Below are positions 40,759-49,322 of a stretch of DNA of 64,000 nt, piece after piece (position 1 is the stretch's first letter; the number at the start of each line of letters is the position of its first letter). The stretch lies in contig JARYGU010000008.1 in NCBI GenBank assembly GCA_033795365.1, positions 1 to 64,000 on the forward strand. The letters are read 5' to 3'. The notes beneath the pieces were generated by a model. That model did not search any database. It saw only the letters and a list, made by a program, of their open reading frames with translations, and had not been told where the DNA came from. The position numbers and the translations under genes are program-made. The stretch comes from JARYGU01 sp033795365. GTDB lineage: Bacteria; Pseudomonadota; Alphaproteobacteria; Rhizobiales; Rhizobiaceae.

Positions 40759-41172
40759 ATGGCGAGCGAAAGCCAACCGGTCGTGTTGGGGCCCGGCGAC
40801 GGCCGGCGCTACGATATGGGAGCCATTCAGGCGGTCTTCAAAGCGGATGCCTCGGAGACCCAAAGCAGGTTTTCGATCTCGGAATGGTGGCTGGAGGCCC
40901 GGCACGAGGGTCCCGGAGCCCACAAGCACGACGAAAACGAAGAGATCTTCTACGTGCTGGAAGGCACCGCCAGCATCCTCATCGGCGACACGTGGCATCA
41001 GATGCCGAAGGGTTCGCTCTGCGTCATCCCGCGGGGAACGATGCACGACTTTCGCAACGAGAGCCACTCCCGGACCGGGTTGCTCAACGTCTTCGTGCCT
41101 GGCCCGTTCGAGGAGATGATGCCGATGATCGTCGACTGGTACCGCGACAACCCCGCCAGACGGCTCGATTGA
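40759..41172 (+). CDS. Cupin domain protein
   Basis: This small cupin of 137 residues has the two cupin motifs: AHKHDENEEIFYVLEGTAS (G-x5-HxH-x3,4-E-x6-G) and GSLCVIPRGTMHDFRNES (G-x5-PxG-x2-H). These supply a metal site of three His and one Glu. It is therefore likely a metal-binding isomerase, dioxygenase or sugar-binding protein. It is embedded in the TRAP cluster between dctP and the convergent dctM (27-base gap), suggesting it acts on the transported compound. The function cannot be named from sequence. Confidence 0.75.
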   Translation: MASESQPVVLGPGDGRRYDMGAIQAVFKADASETQSRFSISEWWLEARHEGPGAHKHDENEEIFYVLEGTASILIGDTWHQMPKGSLCVIPRGTMHDFRNESHSRTGLLNVFVPGPFEEMMPMIVDWYRDNPARRLD

Positions 41173-41199
41173 AACAAGGCCACGCGGGCGGCATTCGCA

Positions 41200-42969
41200 T
41201 CAGTCGAACGAGGGCGGCTGGCTGAGGTCATTGGCCGGCGGCTTCTGCTGCCGGTCACCGGCGTCGCCGTCCTGTTCGGCAGGTGCCTGGTCCAGAGGAC
41301 TGCCCGGCGGGAGCTGCAGGCCTCCCGGCAGACCCGTCGCGCCGCCGTCCTGACCGCCGAAGCCCGGAACCTCGATCCGGATCGTTGCGGGATCGACGCC
41401 GGTGCCGGAGCCCTTGTAGTGCATCACCATCTGCGGGAAGAGGATCGTGAGCCCGACCATGACGATCTGGATGCAGACGAAAGGCACGGCGCCCCAATAG
41501 ATCTGCCCGGTCGTGACCGGCGCGATCGTCCTGCCGGTTACCCGGTCGAGATAGGGCACGCGGGCGGCGACGGAGCGGAGATAGAACAGCGCGAAGCCGA
41601 AGGGCGGATGCATGAAGCTCGTCTGCATGTTGATGCCGAGCAGCACCCCGAACCAGATGAGATCGATGCCGAGCCTGTCGGCCGCGGGCGCCAGCAGCGG
41701 CACGATGATGAAGGCGAGCTCGAAGAAATCGAGGAAGAAGGCCAGGAAGAAGACCAGCACGTTGACCGCTATCAGGAAGCCCGTCTCGCCGCCCGGCATC
41801 GCCACCAGCAGATGCTCTACCCAGAGATGCCCGTTGACGCCGTAGAAGGTCAGCGAGAAGACGCGAGCACCAAGCAGGATGAAGATGACGAAGGAGGAGA
41901 GCCGCGTGGTCGAGGCGAGCGCGGAGCGGACCACCTCCATCGTCAGCCGCCCCTTGGCCGCCGCCATGACGAGCGCACCGACCGCGCCCATCGCGCCGCC
42001 TTCCGTCGGCGTGGCGATGCCGAGGAAGATCGTGCCGAGCACGAGGAAGATCAGCGCCAATGGCGGGATCAGCACGATGATGACCTGCTGGGCGAGCTTC
42101 GACATCATGCCGATCTTCATGCCCCTGTCGAGAAGCGCGACGACATAGATGAAGGCGACGCCGCAGGTGGCGCCGAGGATGTCGGCATTCGCGCCTTGCG
42201 TCGGCGACAGAAAGACATGGGCGGCATAGGCGAAGGCCGCAGCGAGGAGGAGAGCGACCAGGAGCGACGTCACGCCCGCGCCGAGCGAACGCGCCTCAAG
42301 CGGCAGCGCCGGCATGGAATCGCGGCGCAGGAAAGTCATCAGCAGGATATATCCCATATAGAGCCCGGTCAGGACGAGACCGGGAATGAGCGCGCCGGCA
42401 TACATGTCGCCGACGGAGCGTCCGAGCTGGTCGGCGAGCACGATGAGCACAAGCGACGGCGGGATGATCTGGGCGAGCGTGCCGGACGCGGCGATGACGC
42501 CCGAGGCGACACGGCGGTCGTAGCCGTAGCGCAGCATGATCGGCAGCGAGATCAGCCCCATGGCGATGACCGAGGCGGCGACGACGCCGGTAGTGGCGGC
42601 CAGCAGCGCGCCGACGAAGATCACCGCATAGGCAAGGCCGCCCCGGACCGGGCCGAAGAGCTGGCCGATCGTATCGAGAAGATCCTCCGCCATGCCGGAG
42701 CGTTCCAGCACGATGCCCATGAAGGTGAAGAACGGGATCGCAAGCAGCGTGTCGTTCGACATCACCCCCCAGAACCGCTCCGGCAGGGCATTAAGCAGCG
42801 GCCACGAGAGATTGATCGTTTCCGACAAGGGGGCAAGTTCCACGCCGATGACGAAGAAGAGGAGTCCATTGGCAGCAAGCGCGAAGGCGACCGGATATCC
42901 GAGCAGGAGGAACACGATCAGCGACACGAACATGATCGGCGCGAGGTTCTCGGCGATGAATTCGATCAT
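41200..42969 (-). CDS. dctM: TRAP transporter large permease
   Basis: DctM is the 12-helix channel subunit that couples Na+ or H+ to solute uptake. The 589 residues start IEFIAENLAPIMFVSLIVFL and contain segments typical of DctM: IPFFTFMGIVLERSGMAEDL, AQIIPPSLVLIVLADQLG, GIATPTEGGAMGA and FELAFIIVPLLAPAADRLGID. The family core ends by about residue 520. A ~70-residue hydrophilic tail rich in Gly, Pro and Gln follows (GTGVDPATIRIEVPGFGG and beyond) and is unusual. Its start overlaps dctQ by four bases, with both on the minus strand. Confidence 0.9.
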   Translation of the reverse strand: MIEFIAENLAPIMFVSLIVFLLLGYPVAFALAANGLLFFVIGVELAPLSETINLSWPLLNALPERFWGVMSNDTLLAIPFFTFMGIVLERSGMAEDLLDTIGQLFGPVRGGLAYAVIFVGALLAATTGVVAASVIAMGLISLPIMLRYGYDRRVASGVIAASGTLAQIIPPSLVLIVLADQLGRSVGDMYAGALIPGLVLTGLYMGYILLMTFLRRDSMPALPLEARSLGAGVTSLLVALLLAAAFAYAAHVFLSPTQGANADILGATCGVAFIYVVALLDRGMKIGMMSKLAQQVIIVLIPPLALIFLVLGTIFLGIATPTEGGAMGAVGALVMAAAKGRLTMEVVRSALASTTRLSSFVIFILLGARVFSLTFYGVNGHLWVEHLLVAMPGGETGFLIAVNVLVFFLAFFLDFFELAFIIVPLLAPAADRLGIDLIWFGVLLGINMQTSFMHPPFGFALFYLRSVAARVPYLDRVTGRTIAPVTTGQIYWGAVPFVCIQIVMVGLTILFPQMVMHYKGSGTGVDPATIRIEVPGFGGQDGGATGLPGGLQLPPGSPLDQAPAEQDGDAGDRQQKPPANDLSQPPSFD

Positions 42970-43541
42970 TTGCGCGTCTCCGGGGCGACGGCGTCGTCCA
43001 GAGGCGCATGTGTCGGGACATAGGGCGCGGGGTCTTCGATGTCGCCGCGCATGACGGCGATCTTCTTGATGATCTCGGAGACACCCTGGAGGGCGAGCAG
43101 GACGAAACCGGCAAGCAGGACCGCCTTGGCCGGCCAGAGGATCAGCCCGCCGGCGCTGGAGGAAAACTCGCCGGAGACATAGGACAGCCGGACATAGGGA
43201 ATGAAGAAATAGACCATCAGCAGCACGAAGGGCATCAGGAACAGGCAATGGCCGAGAAGATCGATCCAGTGCTGCACGCGCCGGGAGAACAGGCCGTAGA
43301 CGATATCGATGCGGATGTGCTCGTTCTGGCGCAGCGTATAGGCTGCCGCCAGCATGAAGGCGGCGCCGAAGAGATACCACTGCGCCTCGAGCCAGGCATT
43401 GGACGAGATGTTGAACACCTTGCGGATGACGGCGTTTGCGGCACTGACCAGCACCGCAAGCAGGATCAGCCAGCCGACCGACCTGCCTATCGCCGCCGTC
43501 AGATTGTCGACGAACCGGCTCACGCCGATGAAGATCCTCAT
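42966..43541 (-). CDS. dctQ: TRAP transporter small permease
   Basis: DctQ is the four-helix small subunit (191 residues) that holds the large subunit. It has four hydrophobic segments: WLILLAVLVSAANAVIR, AQWYLFGAAFMLAAAYTL, HCLFLMPFVLLMVYFFIP and AVLLAGFVLLALQGVSEI. The conserved Glu/Asn-type segment VFNISSNAWLEAQWYLF is diagnostic of the family. ATG 43541 has GGGGAGGA at five bases, whereas the longer frame has no good site. It is first in dctQ-dctM and is divergent from the galactose-dehydrogenase-like gene. Confidence 0.9.
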   Translation of the reverse strand: MRIFIGVSRFVDNLTAAIGRSVGWLILLAVLVSAANAVIRKVFNISSNAWLEAQWYLFGAAFMLAAAYTLRQNEHIRIDIVYGLFSRRVQHWIDLLGHCLFLMPFVLLMVYFFIPYVRLSYVSGEFSSSAGGLILWPAKAVLLAGFVLLALQGVSEIIKKIAVMRGDIEDPAPYVPTHAPLDDAVAPETRK

Positions 43542-43764
43542 GTCGTTCCTCCCCGCATGGCATCGTTGTTTTTTATTGGCCAAGCATGAGCAAGAGTGCC
43601 GATTTCAGGCCCCGTTTCAAGTCCGCGCGCGGCTTTTCCCCGGCCGGCATTCGCTAAACGAAAGGCGAATACCGAATGGTAGACAACGGCAAGCCCGCCC
43701 TTGCCGCCCGGCGGCATTCTGCTAAAACATCGCGCGAATAATCATACTAATCGAGCGAAACCCC

Positions 43765-44691
43765 ATGTCCCCGATCCATCTCGCAATCGTCGGCGTCGGC
43801 AAGATCGTCCGCGACCAGCATCTTCCCTCCATCGCGAAGAACCCCGACTTCAAGCTTATCGCGGCTGCAAGCCGCCATGGCACGGTCGACGGCATCGACA
43901 ACTTCAAGTCGATAGACGAAATGCTCGCAGCCGTGCCTGCGGTCGAGGCGGTTTCGCTCTGCATGCCGCCGCAGTTCCGCTACGAGGCCGCGCAGAAGGC
44001 GCTTTCGGCCGGCAAGCACGTCTTCCTGGAAAAGCCGCCGGGCGCGACGCTGAGCGAGGTCGCCGACCTGGAGGCGCTCGCCGCCGCGAAGGGGCTTTCG
44101 CTCTTCGCGAGCTGGCATTCGCGCTATGCGCCTGCGGTCGAAGCAGCGAAATCCTTTCTCGCCGGCACGTCGATCCGTTCGATGAAGGTGATCTGGAAGG
44201 AGGACGTGCGCCACTGGCATCCGAACCAGGAATGGATCTGGCAGGCCGGCGGCCTTGGCGTCTTCGACCCCGGCATCAACGCGCTTTCGATCGTGACCCA
44301 CATCCTGCCGCGCCCGGTCTTCATCACCGCGGCGACGTTGGAATTCCCTGAAAACCGCGACGCGCCGATTGCGGCCGCGATCAGCTTCACGGATGCGCAA
44401 GGCCTCGACCTCTCGGCCGAATTCGACTGGCGCCAGACCGGCAAGCAGAGCTGGGACATCGCTGCAGAGACGGATGGGGGCGAGATGGTGCTTTCGGAAG
44501 GCGGCGCGAAGCTTTCGGTGGACGGCAAGCTCGTGCACGAGGAGCCGGAGCAGGAATATCCGACGCTCTACCGCCGCTTCGCCGAGATCATCCGCGCGGG
44601 CAAATCCGACGTCGACCTCGCCCCGCTGCGTCACGTCGCAGACGCCTTCATGCTGGGGCGGCGGAAATTCGTGGAAGCGTTCTACGATTGA
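43765..44691 (+). CDS. D-galactose 1-dehydrogenase-like Gfo/Idh/MocA oxidoreductase
   Basis: This is a 308-residue NAD(P)-dependent sugar dehydrogenase of the Gfo/Idh/MocA fold. The Rossmann loop is HLAIVGVGKIVRDQHLPSI, the family signature is GKHVFLEKPPGATLSE with Lys-Pro in the active site, and the sugar-binding segment is EWIWQAGGLGVFDPGINAL. The close match to rhizobial and Pseudomonas galactose 1-dehydrogenases suggests D-galactose to D-galactonolactone. It is divergent from the TRAP permease. The TRAP system could import a related acid, but that link is speculative. Confidence 0.8.
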   Translation: MSPIHLAIVGVGKIVRDQHLPSIAKNPDFKLIAAASRHGTVDGIDNFKSIDEMLAAVPAVEAVSLCMPPQFRYEAAQKALSAGKHVFLEKPPGATLSEVADLEALAAAKGLSLFASWHSRYAPAVEAAKSFLAGTSIRSMKVIWKEDVRHWHPNQEWIWQAGGLGVFDPGINALSIVTHILPRPVFITAATLEFPENRDAPIAAAISFTDAQGLDLSAEFDWRQTGKQSWDIAAETDGGEMVLSEGGAKLSVDGKLVHEEPEQEYPTLYRRFAEIIRAGKSDVDLAPLRHVADAFMLGRRKFVEAFYD

Positions 44692-44763
44692 GCGTGCGAA
44701 GCGCGGGGCTGTCCGTATCCGCCTGTCTTCAGCTGAAATCGCCCCTCATTCGCCTGCCCGGCA

Positions 44764-44791
44764 CCCTCTCCCCGTTTTGACGGGGAGAGGG
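44764..44791. repeat. Small CCCTCTCCCC inverted repeat
   Basis: CCCTCTCCCCG (44764-44774) and its exact complement CGGGGAGAGGG (44781-44791) flank a six-base TTTTGA loop and are followed by GTTAGGGTGAGGGG. This is a widespread intergenic repeat of proteobacteria. It lies between the convergent dehydrogenase and holC and may end transcription on either side. Confidence 0.7.
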
Positions 44792-44829
44792 TTAGGGTGA
44801 GGGGCCGATTTTCCGGGCGGACGGAAGCG

Positions 44830-45291
44830 TCACGCCTTCTTCACCCAGCGTCCGTCGTTGTTCTGCTGCCAGTAGGTGAGCTGGTGTCCTTCGCCCTTCA
44901 GCCGCTTCCAGTTTTCGCGGGCGGCTTCGAGTTCCGCCTGGTCGTAGCCGTCGAACATGAAGATCACCCGTTCATAGGCATCCAGCGGCGGCGGCAGGGC
45001 GCCGTCGACCAGAAAGCGCACCGTCGCGCCGTTGCCGTTTTCCGGGGCCGTGGTGAGGAGCACCGGCTGATCGGCCTGGTGGTCCTGCTCGTCGGTGCCG
45101 TGGGGAAGGAAGCTCTCCTCCCGCCAGGTCCAAAGATGCGTGTCGAGCGCATCGCGGCGCTCCGCAGTCCCCGTCTGCACAACGACGCGCCAGCCCCGTT
45201 CGAGGCTCTTGTCGAGAAGCGGAGGAAGCGCGTCCTCCAGCTTCGATTCCGTCAGATGGTAGAACAGGATCTCGCTCACGGGCGCGCTCAC
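44830..45291 (-). CDS. holC: DNA polymerase III subunit chi
   Basis: Chi links SSB to the clamp loader of DNA polymerase III. The 153 residues fit the family: start VSEILFYHLTESKLEDALP, YGW-type segment LERGWRVVVQTGTAERRDAL, and LDTHLWTWREESFLPHG. Helix RVIFMFDGYDQAELEAARENW follows. The start GTG at 45291 overlaps the pepA stop in GTGA; a GTG at 45279 is an alternative. The pepA-holC pair is conserved in alphaproteobacteria. Confidence 0.88.
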   Translation of the reverse strand: MSAPVSEILFYHLTESKLEDALPPLLDKSLERGWRVVVQTGTAERRDALDTHLWTWREESFLPHGTDEQDHQADQPVLLTTAPENGNGATVRFLVDGALPPPLDAYERVIFMFDGYDQAELEAARENWKRLKGEGHQLTYWQQNNDGRWVKKA

Positions 45292-46781
45292 GCCTCGTAA
45301 TTTGCGCGCACCAGCTCGTCGAGCAGGCGGACGCCGAAGCCCGAGCCCCAGGACTGGTTGATCTCGTCGGCCGGAGAGCCCATGGCCGTGCCGGCGATGT
45401 CGAGATGGGCCCAGGGCGTGTCCTTGACGAAACGCTGGAGGAACTGTGCGGCGGTGATCGAGCCCGCATAGCGCCCGCCGGTGTTCTTCATGTCGGCGAA
45501 CTTGCTGTCGATCATCTTGTCGTATTCCTTGCCGAGCGGCATGCGCCAAAGCCGCTCGTTGGTGGCAAGGCCCGCCGCCGTCAGGCGCGCGGCAAGCGTG
45601 TCGTCGTTGGAGAAGAGGCCGGCATGATGGCTGCCGAGCGCCACCATGATCGCGCCGGTCAGGGTCGCAAGATTGATCATGAACTGCGGCTTGAAGCGCT
45701 CGTTGCAGTACCAGAGTGCGTCGCACAGAACGAGTCGGCCTTCCGCATCGGTGTTGATCACCTCGATCGTCTGGCCGGACATGGAAGCGACGATGTCGCC
45801 CGGACGCTGGGCGTTACCGTCCGGCATGTTCTCGACGAGGCCGAGGATGCCGACAACGTTGGCGGCGGCCTTGCGCGCGGCGAGCACATGCATGAGGCCG
45901 ATGACGGCGGCCGCGCCGCCCATGTCGCCCTTCATGTCCTCCATGCCGGCAGCGGGCTTGATCGAGATGCCGCCGGTGTCGAAGACGACGCCCTTGCCGA
46001 TGAAGGCGACAGGACGGTCCTTCGGCTTGCCACCCTTCCACTGCATGACGGCAAGCCGCGGCGGACGGGCCGAGCCCTGCGCGACGCCGAGAAGCGCCCG
46101 CATTCCCAGCCGCTTCATCTCGCGTTCGGTGAGGATCTCCACCTCGACGCCGAGCTTTTCCAGCTCCTTAGCCTTTTCGGCGAACTCGACAGGACCGAGG
46201 ACATTGGCCGGCTCGTTGACGAGATTGCGCGCGAGGATGACGCCCTCGGCCACCGCCTCGGACGTCGCCATCGCCTTCTTGGCCGTGGCGGCGACGGCGG
46301 TGACGATCGAGACCTTGACGGGCTTCTTGCCCTCCTTGCCTTCGTCGTCGTCGTTCTTCTTCGTCTTGTAGGCGTCGAAGCTGTAGGAGCCGAGCATCAT
46401 GCCGAGCGCGAAATCGGCGGCATTGCCGGCAGACGCGTTCACGCCCGGTGCGTCGAGGAAGATCGTGACCTTTTCGGCGCCCCGCGCCCTTGCGGCGGCC
46501 GCTCCGCCCGCCTTCAGCCAGTCATGCGGCGTGAACTTCGCGGGATCGCCGAGGCCGAGCACGATGATCCGGTCGACCGGTGCGCCATGCGGCGCGACGA
46601 TATCCAGCGCGGAAAGCGCCTTGCCCGTGAATTTCCCGACTTTCGCCGCCCGGGAAATCACGCCCTGGGGATCGGCCTCCCCTGCCCCCGACGCCTCGCG
46701 ATCGGACGCCTGCAACAGGATGGCAAGGCCGCCGGAAAGACGCACAGACTTTACAAAGCTTATTTCGAATTTCGAGGACAT
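45288..46781 (-). CDS. pepA: Leucyl aminopeptidase
   Basis: PepA is a two-metal (Zn/Mn) cytosolic aminopeptidase. The 497 residues contain the metal-binding core GKGVVFDTGGISIKPAAGM, GGAAAVIGLMHVLA and the diagnostic NTDAEGRLVLCDALWY, which holds the metal-ligand Asp and Glu and the catalytic Arg. The N-terminal domain is divergent, as usual. Start MSSKFEISFVKS matches rhizobial PepA; the 14-residue upstream extension is rejected. It is divergent from lptF with a ~283-base gap. Confidence 0.96.
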   Translation of the reverse strand: MSSKFEISFVKSVRLSGGLAILLQASDREASGAGEADPQGVISRAAKVGKFTGKALSALDIVAPHGAPVDRIIVLGLGDPAKFTPHDWLKAGGAAAARARGAEKVTIFLDAPGVNASAGNAADFALGMMLGSYSFDAYKTKKNDDDEGKEGKKPVKVSIVTAVAATAKKAMATSEAVAEGVILARNLVNEPANVLGPVEFAEKAKELEKLGVEVEILTEREMKRLGMRALLGVAQGSARPPRLAVMQWKGGKPKDRPVAFIGKGVVFDTGGISIKPAAGMEDMKGDMGGAAAVIGLMHVLAARKAAANVVGILGLVENMPDGNAQRPGDIVASMSGQTIEVINTDAEGRLVLCDALWYCNERFKPQFMINLATLTGAIMVALGSHHAGLFSNDDTLAARLTAAGLATNERLWRMPLGKEYDKMIDSKFADMKNTGGRYAGSITAAQFLQRFVKDTPWAHLDIAGTAMGSPADEINQSWGSGFGVRLLDELVRANYEA

Positions 46782-47064
46782 TCCGCGGACGCTCCTGCAT
46801 TGGAAACCGGCATTTTCGTTCATTCCTTGTCGGTTTTTGGACGCTTGGCAAGATGCGAGCGTTTGTTTAGAGACGATTAACCATGGCTGTTTGCCATAAA
46901 TTTTCCATCAGACTCCAGACTCCTGACTATGGCGTCGGCCCGGAGAAAGCTTATATGCGCAGACATGGTGTTGCGGGGCCCATATCGGGATTCGGCCATG
47001 ACGACAGCAGGACCCCTGCGGAGCGCTCATGCTCCCGGCCAGGATCTGCGGACCAGGAACGGAC

Positions 47065-48246
47065 ATGAAACTGATTGAACGCTATATCCTGAGGCGGACG
47101 TCGCTCATGTTCTTTGCCACGCTGCTGCCGCTTCTCGGCATCGTCTGGACGACGCAGGCGCTCAACAGCATCAACCTGGTCACCGACAGCGGCCAATCCA
47201 TCGCCGCCTTCGTGAAGCTCGCAACCCTGATCATCCCCTCCGTCGTTCCGATCATCCTGCCGTTCGCCTTCGTCATCGGCGTTGCGCAGACGCTGACGGT
47301 GATGAACAACGATTCGGAGCTGACCGTGCTCAGCTCGGCCGGCAGCTCGCGCATGACGATCATCCGTCCCGTGATGATCCTCGGGGTCCTGCTGAGCTTC
47401 CTCTCCTTTGCGGTCGACAACTTCGTCGAGCCCCATTCGCGCACCGCCGTGCGCCAGATGATCGCGACCGCCAACGCGGACCTGCTTTCCTCGGTCGTCC
47501 AGGAAAACACCTTCCGCAAGGTTTCCGACGGACTTTACGTGCAGGTCGCCGAGCGGCGGAGCGGCGGCGTGCTGCACGGCATCTTCGTCGCCGACTCGCG
47601 CGATCCGCGTTTCGAGCTGATCTATTATGCGCGCGAAGGCGCGATCGATGAAAAGACCTCCGCGCTCGTCATGAAGGACGGCGAGGTTCACCGGAAGGTG
47701 CCGGACGGCAATGTCTCGGTCATCAAGTTCGATTCCTACGCCTTCGATCTGGCCGACCTGACGGAAAGCGTCGGGCAGGCGACGATCCGCGCGAAGGATC
47801 GCGACCTCGGCTTCCTGATGAACCCGGATCCGGAGGATCCGCAGGTAAAGAGAAATCCCGGAGCCTTCCAGGCCGAGTTCCACCGCAGGATGACGGAATG
47901 GGTGCTGCCGGCGCTCTTCGGCCTCATAGCGCTCGTCGTCAGCGGCGATGCGCGCTCTCACCGCGAGGCGCGCGTCCATCCGCTGGTGACATCCCTGCTC
48001 CTGGCCCTCTTCATCCGGTGGGCGATCTTCTATACGGGGAACGGTGCGGAGGATTCGGTCTATTTCATTCCCTTCATGTATCTGATACCGCTCGTGACCT
48101 TCGTGATGTGCCTTCGCTACCTCAGCCGCAACAAGAGCCTGGATATCCCGATGACCGTCGGCGAGCGGCTTACCGAGTTTCGCGACGTCCTGAAGGCGCG
48201 GCTTCTCGGCCGGGCGGGACAAGCGGCTTCCGGAGGCGGGCAATGA
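47065..48246 (+). CDS. lptF: LPS export permease LptF
   Basis: LptF is one of two inner-membrane subunits of the LptB2FG ABC exporter that moves LPS from the inner membrane to the Lpt bridge. The 393 residues have the family start KLIERYILRRTSLMFFATLLP and three N-terminal plus three C-terminal membrane segments. A periplasmic beta-jellyroll (SVVQENTFRKVSDGLYVQV) lies between them. AGGA is six bases upstream of the ATG. It overlaps lptG by four bases. Confidence 0.94.
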   Translation: MKLIERYILRRTSLMFFATLLPLLGIVWTTQALNSINLVTDSGQSIAAFVKLATLIIPSVVPIILPFAFVIGVAQTLTVMNNDSELTVLSSAGSSRMTIIRPVMILGVLLSFLSFAVDNFVEPHSRTAVRQMIATANADLLSSVVQENTFRKVSDGLYVQVAERRSGGVLHGIFVADSRDPRFELIYYAREGAIDEKTSALVMKDGEVHRKVPDGNVSVIKFDSYAFDLADLTESVGQATIRAKDRDLGFLMNPDPEDPQVKRNPGAFQAEFHRRMTEWVLPALFGLIALVVSGDARSHREARVHPLVTSLLLALFIRWAIFYTGNGAEDSVYFIPFMYLIPLVTFVMCLRYLSRNKSLDIPMTVGERLTEFRDVLKARLLGRAGQAASGGGQ

Positions 48247-49322
48247 TACCGACGCTCGGCTTCTATTTCTTCAGGCGCTATGTCGTCACGACCTTCTGGT
48301 TCCTGACCGGCATCTTCGCGCTGATCTTCATCATCGACTTCAGCGAGACCGCGAGCCGGATGGAATCGCTCCCGCGCTACACCGTATGGGGCGGGCTCTT
48401 CATGACGGCGCTGCGCATTCCACAGATCCTGATGCAGACCGTGCCCTTCGTCGCGCTCTTTGCGGGAATGGCGGCGCTGATTTCGCTGAACAGGCGCTAC
48501 GAGCTGGTGGTGACCCGTGCTGCGGGGATTTCGGTGTGGCAGTTCCTGCGGCCCTTCGTGATCGGCGCCTTTCTCTTCGGCGTACTCGCCGTCACCGCGA
48601 TCAATCCAATCGCCGCCTGGGGCGCCAAGGAAGCCGAAGCGCTGAAGGCGGAATGGGGCGCGCAGAGCTCGTCGAGCACGCGTGCCGTGCCGTGGCTGCG
48701 CCAGATCTACCAGAACGACGACGCGATCATCGGCGCGAAGGCGGTGATGGACGACGGCACCCGGCTCATCAATGTCACCGTCATCCATTTCGACACCGAA
48801 GGCCGAATCGGTCTTCGTCAGGATGCCGAATCGGCGACCTTGGAAGATGGTTACTGGCAGCTTAACAACGTGCTCGAAACGCAGCCGGGCGAACTGCCAC
48901 GCCGCCTCCCCTCGGTACAACTGCGTACCAACCTGAAACAGGAGTTCGTGCAGGAAAGCCTCGAAAAGCCTGAATCCATTCCGTTTTTCAGCCTTGGAAG
49001 GAAGATCGAGGCGGCAAAATCCTTCGGTTTCCCGACATATGCGATGGAAACGCAGTTGCATACGATGCTGGCGCTGCCGCTGCTCCTGGTTGCCATGACC
49101 CTGATCGCCGCAAGCGTCTCTCTAAAATTTAGCCGGTTTAACCAATCGCGAGCAGTGATTCTGGGTGGAATCCTTTCCGGCTTCATGCTTTATGTCGTCA
49201 CCGTGCTCGTGAGAGCATTCGGTAGCAGCGGTGTAGTACCTCCGTTCGTTGCGGCCTGGTTGCCAGTCGTCGTAGCGATGTCCCTCGGTGCAACGATCCT
49301 GCTTCACCAGGAGGACGGCTAA
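48243..49322 (+). CDS. lptG: LPS export permease LptG
   Basis: LptG partners LptF in the inner-membrane LPS exporter. The 359 residues show three N-terminal membrane segments (RRYVVTTFWFLTGIFALIFI and others), a periplasmic jellyroll ~residues 110-260, and three C-terminal segments (LLVAMTLIAASVSLKFSRF). The ATGA overlap with lptF, and the immediate GTG start of lptD after its stop, place the three genes in one transcript. The ATPase lptB is not in this window. Confidence 0.93.
   Translation: MIPTLGFYFFRRYVVTTFWFLTGIFALIFIIDFSETASRMESLPRYTVWGGLFMTALRIPQILMQTVPFVALFAGMAALISLNRRYELVVTRAAGISVWQFLRPFVIGAFLFGVLAVTAINPIAAWGAKEAEALKAEWGAQSSSSTRAVPWLRQIYQNDDAIIGAKAVMDDGTRLINVTVIHFDTEGRIGLRQDAESATLEDGYWQLNNVLETQPGELPRRLPSVQLRTNLKQEFVQESLEKPESIPFFSLGRKIEAAKSFGFPTYAMETQLHTMLALPLLLVAMTLIAASVSLKFSRFNQSRAVILGGILSGFMLYVVTVLVRAFGSSGVVPPFVAAWLPVVVAMSLGATILLHQEDG

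Noticed and set aside
41419..43023. A 534-residue plus-strand open frame over the TRAP permease
   Set aside because: Its Asp/Glu/Arg/His-rich composition mirrors the antisense of membrane codons. dctM and dctQ on the other strand are unambiguous.
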